Made by a program: the position numbers and the translations under genes. The notes beneath the pieces are model-generated. The model was given only the letters and a program-made list of their open reading frames with translations, was not told the origin of the DNA and made no database searches. A stretch of DNA of 64,000 nucleotides, from the NCBI GenBank assembly GCA_963817755.1, contig CAWFPB010000003.1:992001-1056000 (forward strand), in the 5' to 3' direction. The DNA is from Oleiagrimonas sp963817755 (GTDB lineage: Bacteria > Pseudomonadota > Gammaproteobacteria > Xanthomonadales > Rhodanobacteraceae). This document shows, in pieces, positions 39,738 through 48,242 of this stretch (within the stretch, counting starts at the first letter, position 1; every line of letters begins with the position of its first letter).

Positions 39738-41438
39738 TCAGGAATCGAGCGGGCGCACCGACTGCGGCACCACGCGGGCGCCGAACTCGCGCTTGAGCTG
39801 CTGCACCAGCGGATCGTCCTGCATCGACTGTTCGGCCGAGCTCTGCTGCTGTCGGCGCTGCTGCTCGGCACGCGTGGCCGGGGTCTCGCCGACGTCCTGG
39901 TCGCTGCCGACGAAACGCAGGCGCACGCGACGCCCGAGCGCATCGCCGATGCGCTCGGCCATCTGGCCGGTCATCGGCTCGACGGCAAGCTCGGCATGGT
40001 TGCTGTCGAGCAGCAATTCAAGGGTGTCGTTCTCGAATGCGCGGATACGGGCGTTGATCGCCAGCGCGCGCATCGGGCCGCGCAGCTCGGCGCGCTCGAT
40101 CAGCTGCTCCCAGTCCGGCAGGCCGTCCTCGCGCACGGCGAGGGGCGGAGGCGGCCTGGACGGTGCGGGGGCTTGGGCGGACGGCCGCGGTGCCGGCGAA
40201 GCGGTCGCGTGCGGCGGCGCGGACGGCCGAGCGGCGGGTGGCGCGGGCATGGCGGGGGCCGGCGAAGCGGCCTTCGTCGGTCCGCCGTGCGTGCGCGGCT
40301 TGCCGCCACCTTCGTGCCCGTCTCCCGGGCGTTCGCCACCGGCTCCCGACGAAGAGGACGGCGCGAACGCCAGCATGCGCAACAACACCATCTCGAATCC
40401 GGTGCGCGCATCGGGAGCCAGGTTCAACTCGCCGCGGCCGCGCGTGACGAACTGGTAGTACAGCTGCACGTCCTGCGGATCCATGCACCGGGCCAGTTCG
40501 GCCAGGGCCGGACCTTCCTCGCCCTCGTCGGACGGCAGTTGCGGCACCAACTGGCGCAGCTGGATGCGATGCAACAGGTCCGCGGTATCGTTGAGCACGC
40601 CGGCGAAATCCGGCGAGAACGCGGCGATTTTCGCGCCCTGCTCGAGAAGCGCCTCGCCGTCGCCCCGGGCCAGCGCCTGCAGCAGGCCCAGTACCTGGCT
40701 GCGCTCGACGCTGCCGAGCATCGAATGCACCTCGTCGGCCTTCAGCGCGCCGCCCCCGTAGGCCAGCGCCTGGTCCAGCAGCGACAGGCCGTCGCGCATG
40801 GAACCGTCGGCGGCGCGCGCCAGTTCAGCGATCGCGACGGCCTCGTGCTCGACGCCCTCGGCCTCGAGGATGTGCTGCATCTGGGTGCCGATCTGGTCCG
40901 GCAGCAAGCGCTTGAGATTGAACTTCAGGCAGCGCGAGAGCACCGTCACCGGCAGCTTCTGCGGGTCGGTGGTGGCCAGCAGGAACTTCACGTGCGGCGG
41001 CGGCTCCTCCAGCGTCTTCAGCAATGCGTTGAAGGCGCTCTTGGAGAGCATGTGCACCTCGTCGACCAGGTAGACCTTGAACCGACCACGCGTGGGAGCG
41101 TACTGCGCGTTCTCGATCACCTCGCGCACGTCGTCGACACCGGTGTTGGAGGCCGCGTCGATCTCCAGCAGGTCGACGAATCGGCCCTCGTCCACGGCCG
41201 TGCAGATGGCGCATTTGCCACACGGGTCGGCGGACGGACCCTGTTCGCAGTTCAGCGACTTGGCGAAGATGCGAGCGATCGTGGTCTTGCCCACGCCGCG
41301 GGTGCCGGTGAACAGGTAGGCGTGATGGGTCCGCCCCGTGTCCAGGGCATTGGAAAGTGCCCGGACCACATGCTCCTGCCCCACCAGTTCGGCGAAGCGG
41401 CGCGGCCGCCATTTGCGTGCCAGTACCTGATACGTCAT
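39738..41438 (-). CDS. dnaX: DNA polymerase III subunits tau/gamma
   Basis: The ATG at 41438 gives 566 residues. Walker A (GTRGVGKTT), the zinc-binding cysteines (CEQGPSADPCGKCAIC) and DEVHMLSKSAFNALLKTLEEP are present in the clamp-loader AAA+ domain (about 1-365). A Pro/Ala-rich linker (about 375-450) leads to the tau C-terminal domain. I saw no A-AAA-AAG type slippery run, so a programmed gamma frameshift is not evident. The 4.5S RNA lies upstream. Confidence 0.97.
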   Translation of the reverse strand: MTYQVLARKWRPRRFAELVGQEHVVRALSNALDTGRTHHAYLFTGTRGVGKTTIARIFAKSLNCEQGPSADPCGKCAICTAVDEGRFVDLLEIDAASNTGVDDVREVIENAQYAPTRGRFKVYLVDEVHMLSKSAFNALLKTLEEPPPHVKFLLATTDPQKLPVTVLSRCLKFNLKRLLPDQIGTQMQHILEAEGVEHEAVAIAELARAADGSMRDGLSLLDQALAYGGGALKADEVHSMLGSVERSQVLGLLQALARGDGEALLEQGAKIAAFSPDFAGVLNDTADLLHRIQLRQLVPQLPSDEGEEGPALAELARCMDPQDVQLYYQFVTRGRGELNLAPDARTGFEMVLLRMLAFAPSSSSGAGGERPGDGHEGGGKPRTHGGPTKAASPAPAMPAPPAARPSAPPHATASPAPRPSAQAPAPSRPPPPLAVREDGLPDWEQLIERAELRGPMRALAINARIRAFENDTLELLLDSNHAELAVEPMTGQMAERIGDALGRRVRLRFVGSDQDVGETPATRAEQQRRQQQSSAEQSMQDDPLVQQLKREFGARVVPQSVRPLDS

Positions 41439-41533
41439 GCCCGGGACCATCTGGAATCAGGTTCCGATTGTGCCAACTCGGACCGGCCAAGTCAGCACCG
41501 AAGGCCCGCGGATGCAGATTCGGTTGCCTGAAA

Positions 41534-41648
41534 TGGTGGCGGCCCTGCCAGCCACACCCCGGCGCCCGAATCCTCCACTACCGTTGCTTCCTTCCGGACC
41601 TGGCGGGATTTGCGAAGTATCGTCGCGGGGGGACCGACAGGGCCACCA
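41534..41648 (-). ncRNA. ffs: 4.5S signal recognition particle RNA
   Basis: The minus strand contains the conserved SRP domain IV core CAGGTCCGGAAGGAAGCA and its partner side, inside a long self-complementary rod whose ends TGGTGGCCCTG and CAGGGCCGCCACCA pair. The length of about 115 nt matches the short bacterial type. The ends are estimated from pairing. Location upstream of dnaX is common. Confidence 0.92.
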
Positions 41649-41736
41649 TGGACGGGGCCGGCGGATTCCCTAGCTGGAGGGCCGACGGACCTGATCGACC
41701 TCCAGTGGAACGGCAGTTTGAGCTGCAGCAACCGAC

Positions 41737-41827
41737 TGGCGGAGAGGGAGGGATTCGAACCCTCGATACGGGAGACCCGTATACCGGATTTCGAATCCGG
41801 CGCATTCGACCACTCTGCCACCTCTCC
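41737..41827 (-). tRNA. tRNA-Ser(CGA)
   Basis: The 91-nt minus-strand cloverleaf has acceptor GGAGAGG/CCTCTCC, a long variable arm (TACGGGTCTCCCGTA), T-arm GGTTCGAATCC, anticodon CGA in loop TTCGAAA and an encoded CCA. Confidence 0.95.
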
Positions 41828-41971
41828 ACGGTCGACCGCGCGCCCTGCGGGCTGCGCGAGCCGGCAATGATACGTCGCAGCGCGCTTGCCCCGCAAGCCA
41901 TGCGTGCCGCAACGGCAGGCGGCGGCGCGGTCGCTGGTATGATGGCGCGAATTTCCCAGCGGTGAATCCTC

Positions 41972-42367
41972 ATGAGCCTCATCCAGGTGCCGGTCTCCCA
42001 CGGCGAACTGATCGACAAGATCACCATCCTGCAGATCAAGTCCGAGCGCATCGCCGACGCCGCCAAGGTCGCCAACGTACGCACCGAACTGGAGATGCTC
42101 GAGGCGACCTGGGCCGCCGATGCCGCCTCGGCCACCGACATCAGCGACGAGCAGGCGCGCCTGAAGGCCGTCAACGAGGCTCTGTGGGACATCGAGGACG
42201 CCATTCGCCTGAAGGAGAAGGCCCAGGCCTTCGACGCCGAGTTCATCGAGCTGGCGCGGTCGGTGTATTTCCGCAACGACGAGCGCGCCGCGGTCAAGCG
42301 CGAGATCAACCTGAAACTGGGCTCGCAGCTGGTCGAGGAAAAGTCCTACCAGGACTACCGCGCCTGA
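41972..42367 (+). CDS. DUF6165-like protein
   Basis: The 131-residue cytoplasmic protein begins MSLIQVPVSHGELIDKITIL and is mostly helical, with many charged residues (EQARLKAVNEALWDIEDAI). It has no signal peptide or membrane segment. The N-terminal block matches DUF6165 from memory. Function unknown. A run of nine C follows the stop. It lies upstream of and convergent to the LPS heptosyltransferase gene. Confidence 0.8.
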   Translation: MSLIQVPVSHGELIDKITILQIKSERIADAAKVANVRTELEMLEATWAADAASATDISDEQARLKAVNEALWDIEDAIRLKEKAQAFDAEFIELARSVYFRNDERAAVKREINLKLGSQLVEEKSYQDYRA

Positions 42368-42382
42368 CCCGCCCCCCCCCGG

Positions 42383-42399
42383 GCCCGCTTTCAGCGGGC
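42383..42399. terminator. Short hairpin between convergent genes
   Basis: GCCCGC-TTTCA-GCGGGC covers the gap and the stop codon of the GT9 gene. It has no T run on either side; weak terminator candidate. Confidence 0.35.
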
Positions 42400-43446
42400 G
42401 ATGCCCAGATGTTTCATCAGCGCCTCCATGCGCTCGACCACGTCGGCCACGCCGATCAGGTCCATCACGCCCGGTCGCTCGATCTTGGTGCCCCAGCGGA
42501 GTTCGCGTGCGCTCTTGTGCAGGAAATGGCGCGCCGCCGCGTCGTAGCGATCCACGCACCAGCGCCGGTCCGAATACGGCCCCGAGCGCGCCGGGTTGCT
42601 CGCCGCATGCAGTCCGATGACCGGCGTGCCGACCGCGTTGGCCATGTGCATCGGCCCGGAATCGGGACCGAGCACCATGTCGGCACGGGAGAACAGCGCC
42701 AGTGCCTGCTTGAGCGTGTCGCGTCCGGTCAGGTCGATCGGGCGCACACGGGCCGCAGCCAGGATCGCGTCGGCCATGGCGCGTTCGGCGCTGGACGGGC
42801 CACCGCTCAGGATCACCCGCAGGCCGCGCGAGGCGGCATGGTCGATCACCGCCGCGTAGCGCTCGGCGCGCCAGTTGCGCAGCGCATGGCTGGAGCTGGG
42901 GCTGACCACCAGGGTCGGCGCGGAGATCGGAATCTGCGCACGCGCCCAGGCCCGCGCTTCCTCGGGGACGGGGATGTCCCAGCGGACCTCGCCACGCGGC
43001 AGGCCCAGCGGTTCGCCGAAGCTGCCGATGGCATCGAGCACGTGTTCGCCGCGACGGGCGGGAATGCGCTCGTCGACGAACAGGCCGTGCAGGTCGCGCG
43101 AGCGCGCTCGGTCGTAGCCGATACGCCGATCGGCGTGCACCGCGAGGCTGAGCAGGTTCGAGCGCAGCGCCACCTGCATGTGCAGCAGCGCATCGAAGCG
43201 CCGACCCTTCAGCGCCTTGCGGACCGCCCGCATGCCGGCCAGGCCGCGCGACTTGTCGAACACCACGAACTCCACGCCCGGCAGGTCGCCCACCAGTCGG
43301 TACTCGAGCTTGCCGACGATCCAGGTCAGTCGCGCCTGGGGAAAACGTGCGTGCAGGCGATGCACCAGCGGCACCACGTGGGTCACGTCGCCGAGGGCGG
43401 ATGTACGCAGCAGGCAGAGTTGGCGTGGTTCGTCGCGTGGAGGCAT
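42391..43446 (-). CDS. Glycosyltransferase family 9, LPS heptosyltransferase-like
   Basis: The start at 43446 (MPPRDEPRQLCLLR) gives 351 residues. The GT9 layout is clear: LLRTSALGDVTHVVPL at the N-terminus, VSPSSSHALRNW in the nucleotide-sugar domain, ADMVLGPDSGPMHMANAVGTPVIGLHA as the C-terminal donor-binding block (split here for length: GPDSGPMH, GTPVIGL). It resembles WaaC/RfaF-type transferases that add heptose to the LPS inner core. Divergence from kdkA supports a role in LPS core assembly. Confidence 0.88.
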   Translation of the reverse strand: MPPRDEPRQLCLLRTSALGDVTHVVPLVHRLHARFPQARLTWIVGKLEYRLVGDLPGVEFVVFDKSRGLAGMRAVRKALKGRRFDALLHMQVALRSNLLSLAVHADRRIGYDRARSRDLHGLFVDERIPARRGEHVLDAIGSFGEPLGLPRGEVRWDIPVPEEARAWARAQIPISAPTLVVSPSSSHALRNWRAERYAAVIDHAASRGLRVILSGGPSSAERAMADAILAAARVRPIDLTGRDTLKQALALFSRADMVLGPDSGPMHMANAVGTPVIGLHAASNPARSGPYSDRRWCVDRYDAAARHFLHKSARELRWGTKIERPGVMDLIGVADVVERMEALMKHLGIAR

Positions 43447-43508
43447 CAAGTTGATAGACTGCGCATGAATACAGGGGCGGCAGCCCGGACTGCCGGACGA
43501 AGCCGACC

Positions 43509-44249
43509 ATGACCGATGCACGCATCCATGCCGACGCCGCGGGCCTGATTGTGTTCGACGCGGACCTCAGTCCACAAGTCGGGCACGAATGGTTCGAGCC
43601 CGAGCACTGGCGCAAAACGGGCCGACTGCATGCATTGGGTGGCGGACGCGGCACGGCCTGCTTCGTCGAAACGCCCGCGGGACCCTGCGTCCTGCGCCAT
43701 TTCCATCGTGGCGGCATGGTTGCGCGCCTGCTCGGCGACCGTTATCTGTGGAAACCCTTCGAACGCACCCGCGGCGTGGCCGAATTCCGCCTGCTCGCGC
43801 GGATGCTGGGCATGGGGCTTCCGGTCCCGCGCCCGGTCGCCGCACGCTGCGTCCGCCACGGCCTGCAGTACACGGCCGACCTGATCACCTGCCGGATCAT
43901 GGATGCCGAAACACTGGCCCAGGTGCTGGCGGACGGACGCCTCGATGCCCATCTGGCCGAGAGGGTGGGCGCCCTGATCGGGCGCTTCCATGCGCACGGC
44001 GTGTGGCATGCCGACCTCAATGCCCACAATGTGCTGGTCACGCCACATTCGCTGTATCTTATCGACTTCGACCGCGGACGCCTGCGGACTCCCGCTGCGT
44101 CCTGGCAACAGGCCAACCTGCAGCGCCTGCGCCGCTCGCTGGTCAAGCTGGGCGCGGCCGGCAAAGGGGAGCACGTGTTGCAGCACAAGATCTGGGAACC
44201 GCTGCTTGGCGGTCATGCATCAAGTCTTGCGGAGGCATCGCACTCATGA
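43509..44249 (+). CDS. kdkA: 3-deoxy-D-manno-octulosonic acid kinase
   Basis: The 246-residue protein matches KdkA: GGRGTACFVETP and VLRHFHRGGMVARLLGDRYLW at the N-terminus (shown in parts), catalytic HADLNAHNVLV and metal-binding DFDRGRLR. It phosphorylates Kdo of lipid A-linked core at the inner membrane face, typical of organisms with a single Kdo. The stop overlaps the next start by 4 bp. Confidence 0.93.
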   Translation: MTDARIHADAAGLIVFDADLSPQVGHEWFEPEHWRKTGRLHALGGGRGTACFVETPAGPCVLRHFHRGGMVARLLGDRYLWKPFERTRGVAEFRLLARMLGMGLPVPRPVAARCVRHGLQYTADLITCRIMDAETLAQVLADGRLDAHLAERVGALIGRFHAHGVWHADLNAHNVLVTPHSLYLIDFDRGRLRTPAASWQQANLQRLRRSLVKLGAAGKGEHVLQHKIWEPLLGGHASSLAEASHS

Positions 44250-45004
44250 GCCTGACCTTGCGTTTCCTCGGCACGGGCTCCGCGGAAATTTCCGAGTTGG
44301 GGCATTCGTCCGCAGTCCTCGAGCGCAACGGAGAACCGATGCTGCTGATCGACTGCGGCCCCGATGTGGTTCCCCGCTTCTGGTCGACCTACGGAAAGGT
44401 TCCACCGGCCATCTTCCTGACCCACCTGCACCTGGACCATGTCGGCGGCATGGAGGCCATGTTCTCGCGCATCATGTTCAGCGACCCCCGCCTGCCCGCC
44501 CCCACCCTGTTCGTGCATGCGTCCCTGTTGCCGATGATGCAGGGACGCCTGGCCGACTACCCTGGCGTGGCCGCCGAAGGCGGCCTGAACTTCTGGGATG
44601 CCTTCCGCCTGGTGCCCTGCTCGCGCGGATTCTGGCACCAGGGCCTGTGGTTCGACGTCTTCGGCACCCGGCACCACCGTCCGGGCACGTCCTACGGCGT
44701 GGCGCTGCGCGGCAGCTTCACCTACACCGGCGACACCCGGCCGATCCCCGACATCCTCGAAGAGGTCGCTGCCGGCGGCGGACCGATCGCCCACGATTGC
44801 GCCGTGCACGGCAACCCCTCGCACACGGGTGTCGATGACTTGGATACCCAGTACCCGGACGCCCTGCGCGAGCGCCTGGTGCTGTATCACTATGGCAAGC
44901 CGGAGGATGCGAACATCCTGCGCACCCGCGGCTATACGGTCACCGACCCGGGCCAGGCCTTTGACCTGCCCGATCCGTCCCCGGACCCGGGCACGACCGG
45001 CTGA
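44246..45004 (+). CDS. MBL-fold metallohydrolase (RNase Z-like fold)
   Basis: The ATG at 44246 overlaps the kdkA stop (ATGA) and gives 252 residues. Motifs are LGTGSAE at the N-terminus, LTHLHLDHVGG for zinc, YTGDTRP and HDCAVHGNPSHTG, and a final His in YHYGK. It belongs to the RNase Z/PhnP-like group; the substrate is unknown. Translational coupling with kdkA suggests coexpression. Confidence 0.85.
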   Translation: MSLTLRFLGTGSAEISELGHSSAVLERNGEPMLLIDCGPDVVPRFWSTYGKVPPAIFLTHLHLDHVGGMEAMFSRIMFSDPRLPAPTLFVHASLLPMMQGRLADYPGVAAEGGLNFWDAFRLVPCSRGFWHQGLWFDVFGTRHHRPGTSYGVALRGSFTYTGDTRPIPDILEEVAAGGGPIAHDCAVHGNPSHTGVDDLDTQYPDALRERLVLYHYGKPEDANILRTRGYTVTDPGQAFDLPDPSPDPGTTG

Positions 45005-45050
45005 ATCCCGCCGCGAACGCCACGCCGACCGACCCGCACTGCCGTCGCGC

Positions 45051-45079
45051 TTGTGCCGATCCCGTGCTGCCGGTATCCT
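45051..45079 (+). promoter_or_regulatory. Probable tRNA-Ser(GGA) promoter
   Basis: TTGTGC (45051-45056) and TATCCT (45074-45079) are spaced 17 bp, 47 bp before the tRNA. Confidence 0.45.
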
Positions 45080-45126
45080 TCCGCGTCCCGATCGTCACGC
45101 GCCCCGCGCCTGGCGTCGAGTGTTCC

Positions 45127-45577
<451 letters not shown>

Positions 45578-45630
45578 ATCCCACCTTCTAGCACCCGCAT
45601 TGGGGTCCCGCCCGCCCGGGCAGGTCGCGA

Positions 45631-46545
45631 CTAGCGCTCACACTCCGAGGCGACCGCCGGGTCGGTGGTGGAATCGAGCAGCTGCTCCAGACGCTCCATG
45701 CGGTGGCGGTGCGGCGTGGTGATGGCGTAGAAGCGCTCCTGCAATTGCGCTGACCGACCCACGGTGACCAGGGTGCCGGCGCGCAGTTCGTCCTGCACCA
45801 CCACCTCGGGGAGCACCGTCAGCCACCCGCTGTCCCGGGCGATCAGTCGCAGCATGGCCATGTCGTCGACTTCGGCGCGCACCCGCGGCTTCACGTCGGC
45901 CGTGATGCACAGGGCGTCGAATTGCGCCCGCAGCGCATGCCGCGGGCCCGGCAGGGCCAGGTCCAATTCATGCAAGTCGTCGGGTACGTGCAGCGTGCGG
46001 CCCTTCCAGTGGCGGGCCGGACCGACCAGCGAAATGGCCTGGCTGCCGAGAAATCGGCAATGCAAGGGGCGGTCGGTATCGGCGGGTACCGCCTCGTTGG
46101 CCAGGACCACGTCCAACTGGTGCTCAAGCAGGCGTTGCAGCAGCATCTCCAGAAACCCCGACTCCAGGGTCAGGGCGACCGAAGCATCGGCCAGCAGCGG
46201 CCGGATCCAGTTTTCCTGGAAATTGCGCGACATGGTGGCCACGCTGCCCAGGCGAAGTCGTGTCATCCCCTGGTCGCTGCCCTGCAGGCGCCCGAGCATT
46301 TCCTGGCCCAGGCCGAAGATGTTTTCCGCATACGACACCACCAGCCGACCGGTTTCCGTGAGGACCAGGCTGCGTCCCTTGCGCTCGAACAACGCCTCTC
46401 CCAGGCGTTCCTCCAGTTGCCGGATCTGCGCGGACAAGGCCGATTGCGAGACGTGCAGCGCCCGCGCGGCCTGCGTCAGGTGCCCCAACCTGGCGACATG
46501 CCAGAAATAGAAAAGATGACGAAAGTTGAGCTGGCTCAGGTTCAT
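45631..46545 (-). CDS. LysR-family transcriptional regulator
   Basis: The 304-residue protein has an N-terminal winged helix (about 5-65; LTQAARALHVSQSALS) and a substrate-binding effector domain (about 95-295). The N-terminus MNLSQLNFRHLFYFWHVAR resembles the NhaR-like subgroup. It is divergent from dabB-dabA across a 95-bp AT-rich gap, so it probably controls the inorganic-carbon transporter, as LysR proteins often do. Confidence 0.92.
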   Translation of the reverse strand: MNLSQLNFRHLFYFWHVARLGHLTQAARALHVSQSALSAQIRQLEERLGEALFERKGRSLVLTETGRLVVSYAENIFGLGQEMLGRLQGSDQGMTRLRLGSVATMSRNFQENWIRPLLADASVALTLESGFLEMLLQRLLEHQLDVVLANEAVPADTDRPLHCRFLGSQAISLVGPARHWKGRTLHVPDDLHELDLALPGPRHALRAQFDALCITADVKPRVRAEVDDMAMLRLIARDSGWLTVLPEVVVQDELRAGTLVTVGRSAQLQERFYAITTPHRHRMERLEQLLDSTTDPAVASECER

Positions 46546-46640
46546 TGTTCTGTTTTACCGATCGATATTTTCCATATATTGAATTTTACAGAATGATGAG
46601 CCACGCGCACCATGGGAAGGATTCCTGAACGGAGCGCTTC
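46546..46640. promoter_or_regulatory. AT-rich divergent promoter between lysR and dabB with inverted repeat
   Basis: This gap is strikingly AT-rich against its surroundings (46548-46600). TTCTGT at 46548 and its complement ACAGAA at 46588 flank it, and TTTTAC occurs twice in direct orientation. A -10-like TATATT lies at 46575-46580. These are suitable LysR-type binding and promoter elements for dabB. Confidence 0.45.
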
Positions 46641-48239
46641 ATGTCCGATCTCCTCCCGGCCGCCGGATTCGTAGTCCTTGTACCTGCCGCATCCATGCTG
46701 GTCGCATCGCTGTGGACTCTACGGTGCGGCAAGCGCAGCGAACGGGCCTGGCAGGGCTTTCTCGCGCTCTCCAGCGTGGCGCTGTTGGCAGCGCTGGCAG
46801 GGCTGGCTCTTCGCTACGCGCATCGCGGCACGATCCCTGACTTCGGTCACGCCTGGCTCTCCAGCACCGTTCTGGGCGCCTGGATGGCCGTGCTGGTGCA
46901 GTTGCTGGGTACGGTGATCGGTGCGTTCTCCGCGCGCTACCTGCAGGGCGAGACGGGACAGTCGCGCTATGCCGCGTCCCTGGCCGGGGTGCTGGCCTCC
47001 GTGCAGGTGCTGCTGCTGGCCAACCACTGGATCGTGCTGATCCTCGCCTGGGCCGCGGTCGGCACGATCCTGGAACGGCTGCTCTGCTTCTACCGCGACC
47101 GTCCGTTCGCCCTGCTGGCGGCCCACAAGAAGCGCATCGCCGACCGCCTGGCCGACATCCTGCTGGTGACGGCGGCGGTGCTGGCCTGGACCGATACCGG
47201 CAGCGGAACCCTGCCCGCCCTGTGGACCCACCTCGGGCAGCACGGCATCTCGATGTCGTTGCAGTGGTGCGCGGCCTGCCTGGTGCTGGCGGTAATCCTG
47301 CGCACGGCCCTGCTACCGGTGCACGGCTGGCTGATCCAGGTCATGGAGGCGCCGACACCGGTCTCCGCGCTGCTGCATGCGGGCGTGGTCAACCTGGGCG
47401 GCTTCGTGCTGGTCCGTTTCGCGCCCCTGCTGGAAGCGGCGCCGCTGGCGCGCTGGCTTCTGGTGGTCTTCGGGCTGGGCACGGCCGCCCTGGCCGGCCT
47501 GGTCATGCTCACGCGCATCAGCATCAAGGTGCGGCTGGCGTGGTCCACGGCCGCCCAGATGGGTTTCATGCTCCTGGAATGCGGACTGGGGATGTACACG
47601 CTGGCGGCCCTGCATCTGATCGGCCATTCCCTGTACAAGGCGCATTCGTTCCTGGCCTCCTCGACCGCGGTCCGCCATACCCGCCTGCAGGGCATGCGCG
47701 GCGAAGCCGTCCGGTCGGGCTGGAGCATGCTGGCCGCCCCCATGCTGTCCCTGGGACTGGTTACGGGCATCCAGCTGGTGCTGGCCGGCAGCACATGGCC
47801 CTGGTGGTGGAGCGGCGTACTGGCCTTGGCCTGGGCACCGATGCTGTGGCTGCCCCGCATGCGCGGGGAACGGCCACGCAAGCTTGCCTGGCGGGCCCTG
47901 GGCGGGGTGGGCATGGTCGCATGGCTTTCGCTGCTGGCCAGCCTGGCCCACCTGCTGCCCTTCGGCGTGGTGGACCACCCGGCCCCCGTCGCCGGTCTGG
48001 CCGCACTGACCGGCATGTCGCTGCTGTACCTGGGCCTGGCAACGGTCGAATGGCAGCCGCGGCTGCTGGAAGCGGCTCGGCGCTGGAGCTACGCGGGTTT
48101 CTACGTGGATGAATTCTTCACCCGCCTGGCCTTGCAGTTGTGGCCCACGCGTTGGGCTCCCCCACCATCCTCGACCCAGGGCAACGGCCGGGAAGCCTTC
48201 CCGGCTGCCGTCGCCTGTGACCCGGCCGCCTCGGAGTAA
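46641..48239 (+). CDS. dabB: DabB, NuoL-like membrane subunit of inorganic-carbon transporter
   Basis: The 532-residue protein has about 13-14 transmembrane helices and belongs to the proton-conducting membrane transporter family. Key charged residues for proton movement appear in the VMEAPTPVSALLHAGVVNLGG block and in LHLIGHSLYKAHSFL. A short cytosolic tail follows. Paired with a DUF2309 (DabA) gene 3 bp downstream, it should couple proton flow to CO2-to-bicarbonate conversion at the inner membrane. SD GGAG is at 6 nt. Confidence 0.9.
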   Translation: MSDLLPAAGFVVLVPAASMLVASLWTLRCGKRSERAWQGFLALSSVALLAALAGLALRYAHRGTIPDFGHAWLSSTVLGAWMAVLVQLLGTVIGAFSARYLQGETGQSRYAASLAGVLASVQVLLLANHWIVLILAWAAVGTILERLLCFYRDRPFALLAAHKKRIADRLADILLVTAAVLAWTDTGSGTLPALWTHLGQHGISMSLQWCAACLVLAVILRTALLPVHGWLIQVMEAPTPVSALLHAGVVNLGGFVLVRFAPLLEAAPLARWLLVVFGLGTAALAGLVMLTRISIKVRLAWSTAAQMGFMLLECGLGMYTLAALHLIGHSLYKAHSFLASSTAVRHTRLQGMRGEAVRSGWSMLAAPMLSLGLVTGIQLVLAGSTWPWWWSGVLALAWAPMLWLPRMRGERPRKLAWRALGGVGMVAWLSLLASLAHLLPFGVVDHPAPVAGLAALTGMSLLYLGLATVEWQPRLLEAARRWSYAGFYVDEFFTRLALQLWPTRWAPPPSSTQGNGREAFPAAVACDPAASE

Positions 48240-48242
48240 GCC

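Noticed and set aside
39738..41438. Programmed frameshift in dnaX to make gamma
   Set aside because: No A-rich slippery heptamer was found and the reading frame is continuous; gamma could still arise by proteolysis.
42371..42380. Run of nine C bases after the DUF6165-like stop as a phase-variation tract
   Set aside because: It lies outside the reading frame of both flanking genes, in a 23-bp convergent gap, so slippage would not switch either protein.
41492..43717. Very long minus-strand frame across 4.5S RNA, tRNA-Ser and the DUF6165-like gene
   Set aside because: It crosses two RNA genes and overlaps real genes on both strands; the product is a composite without domains.
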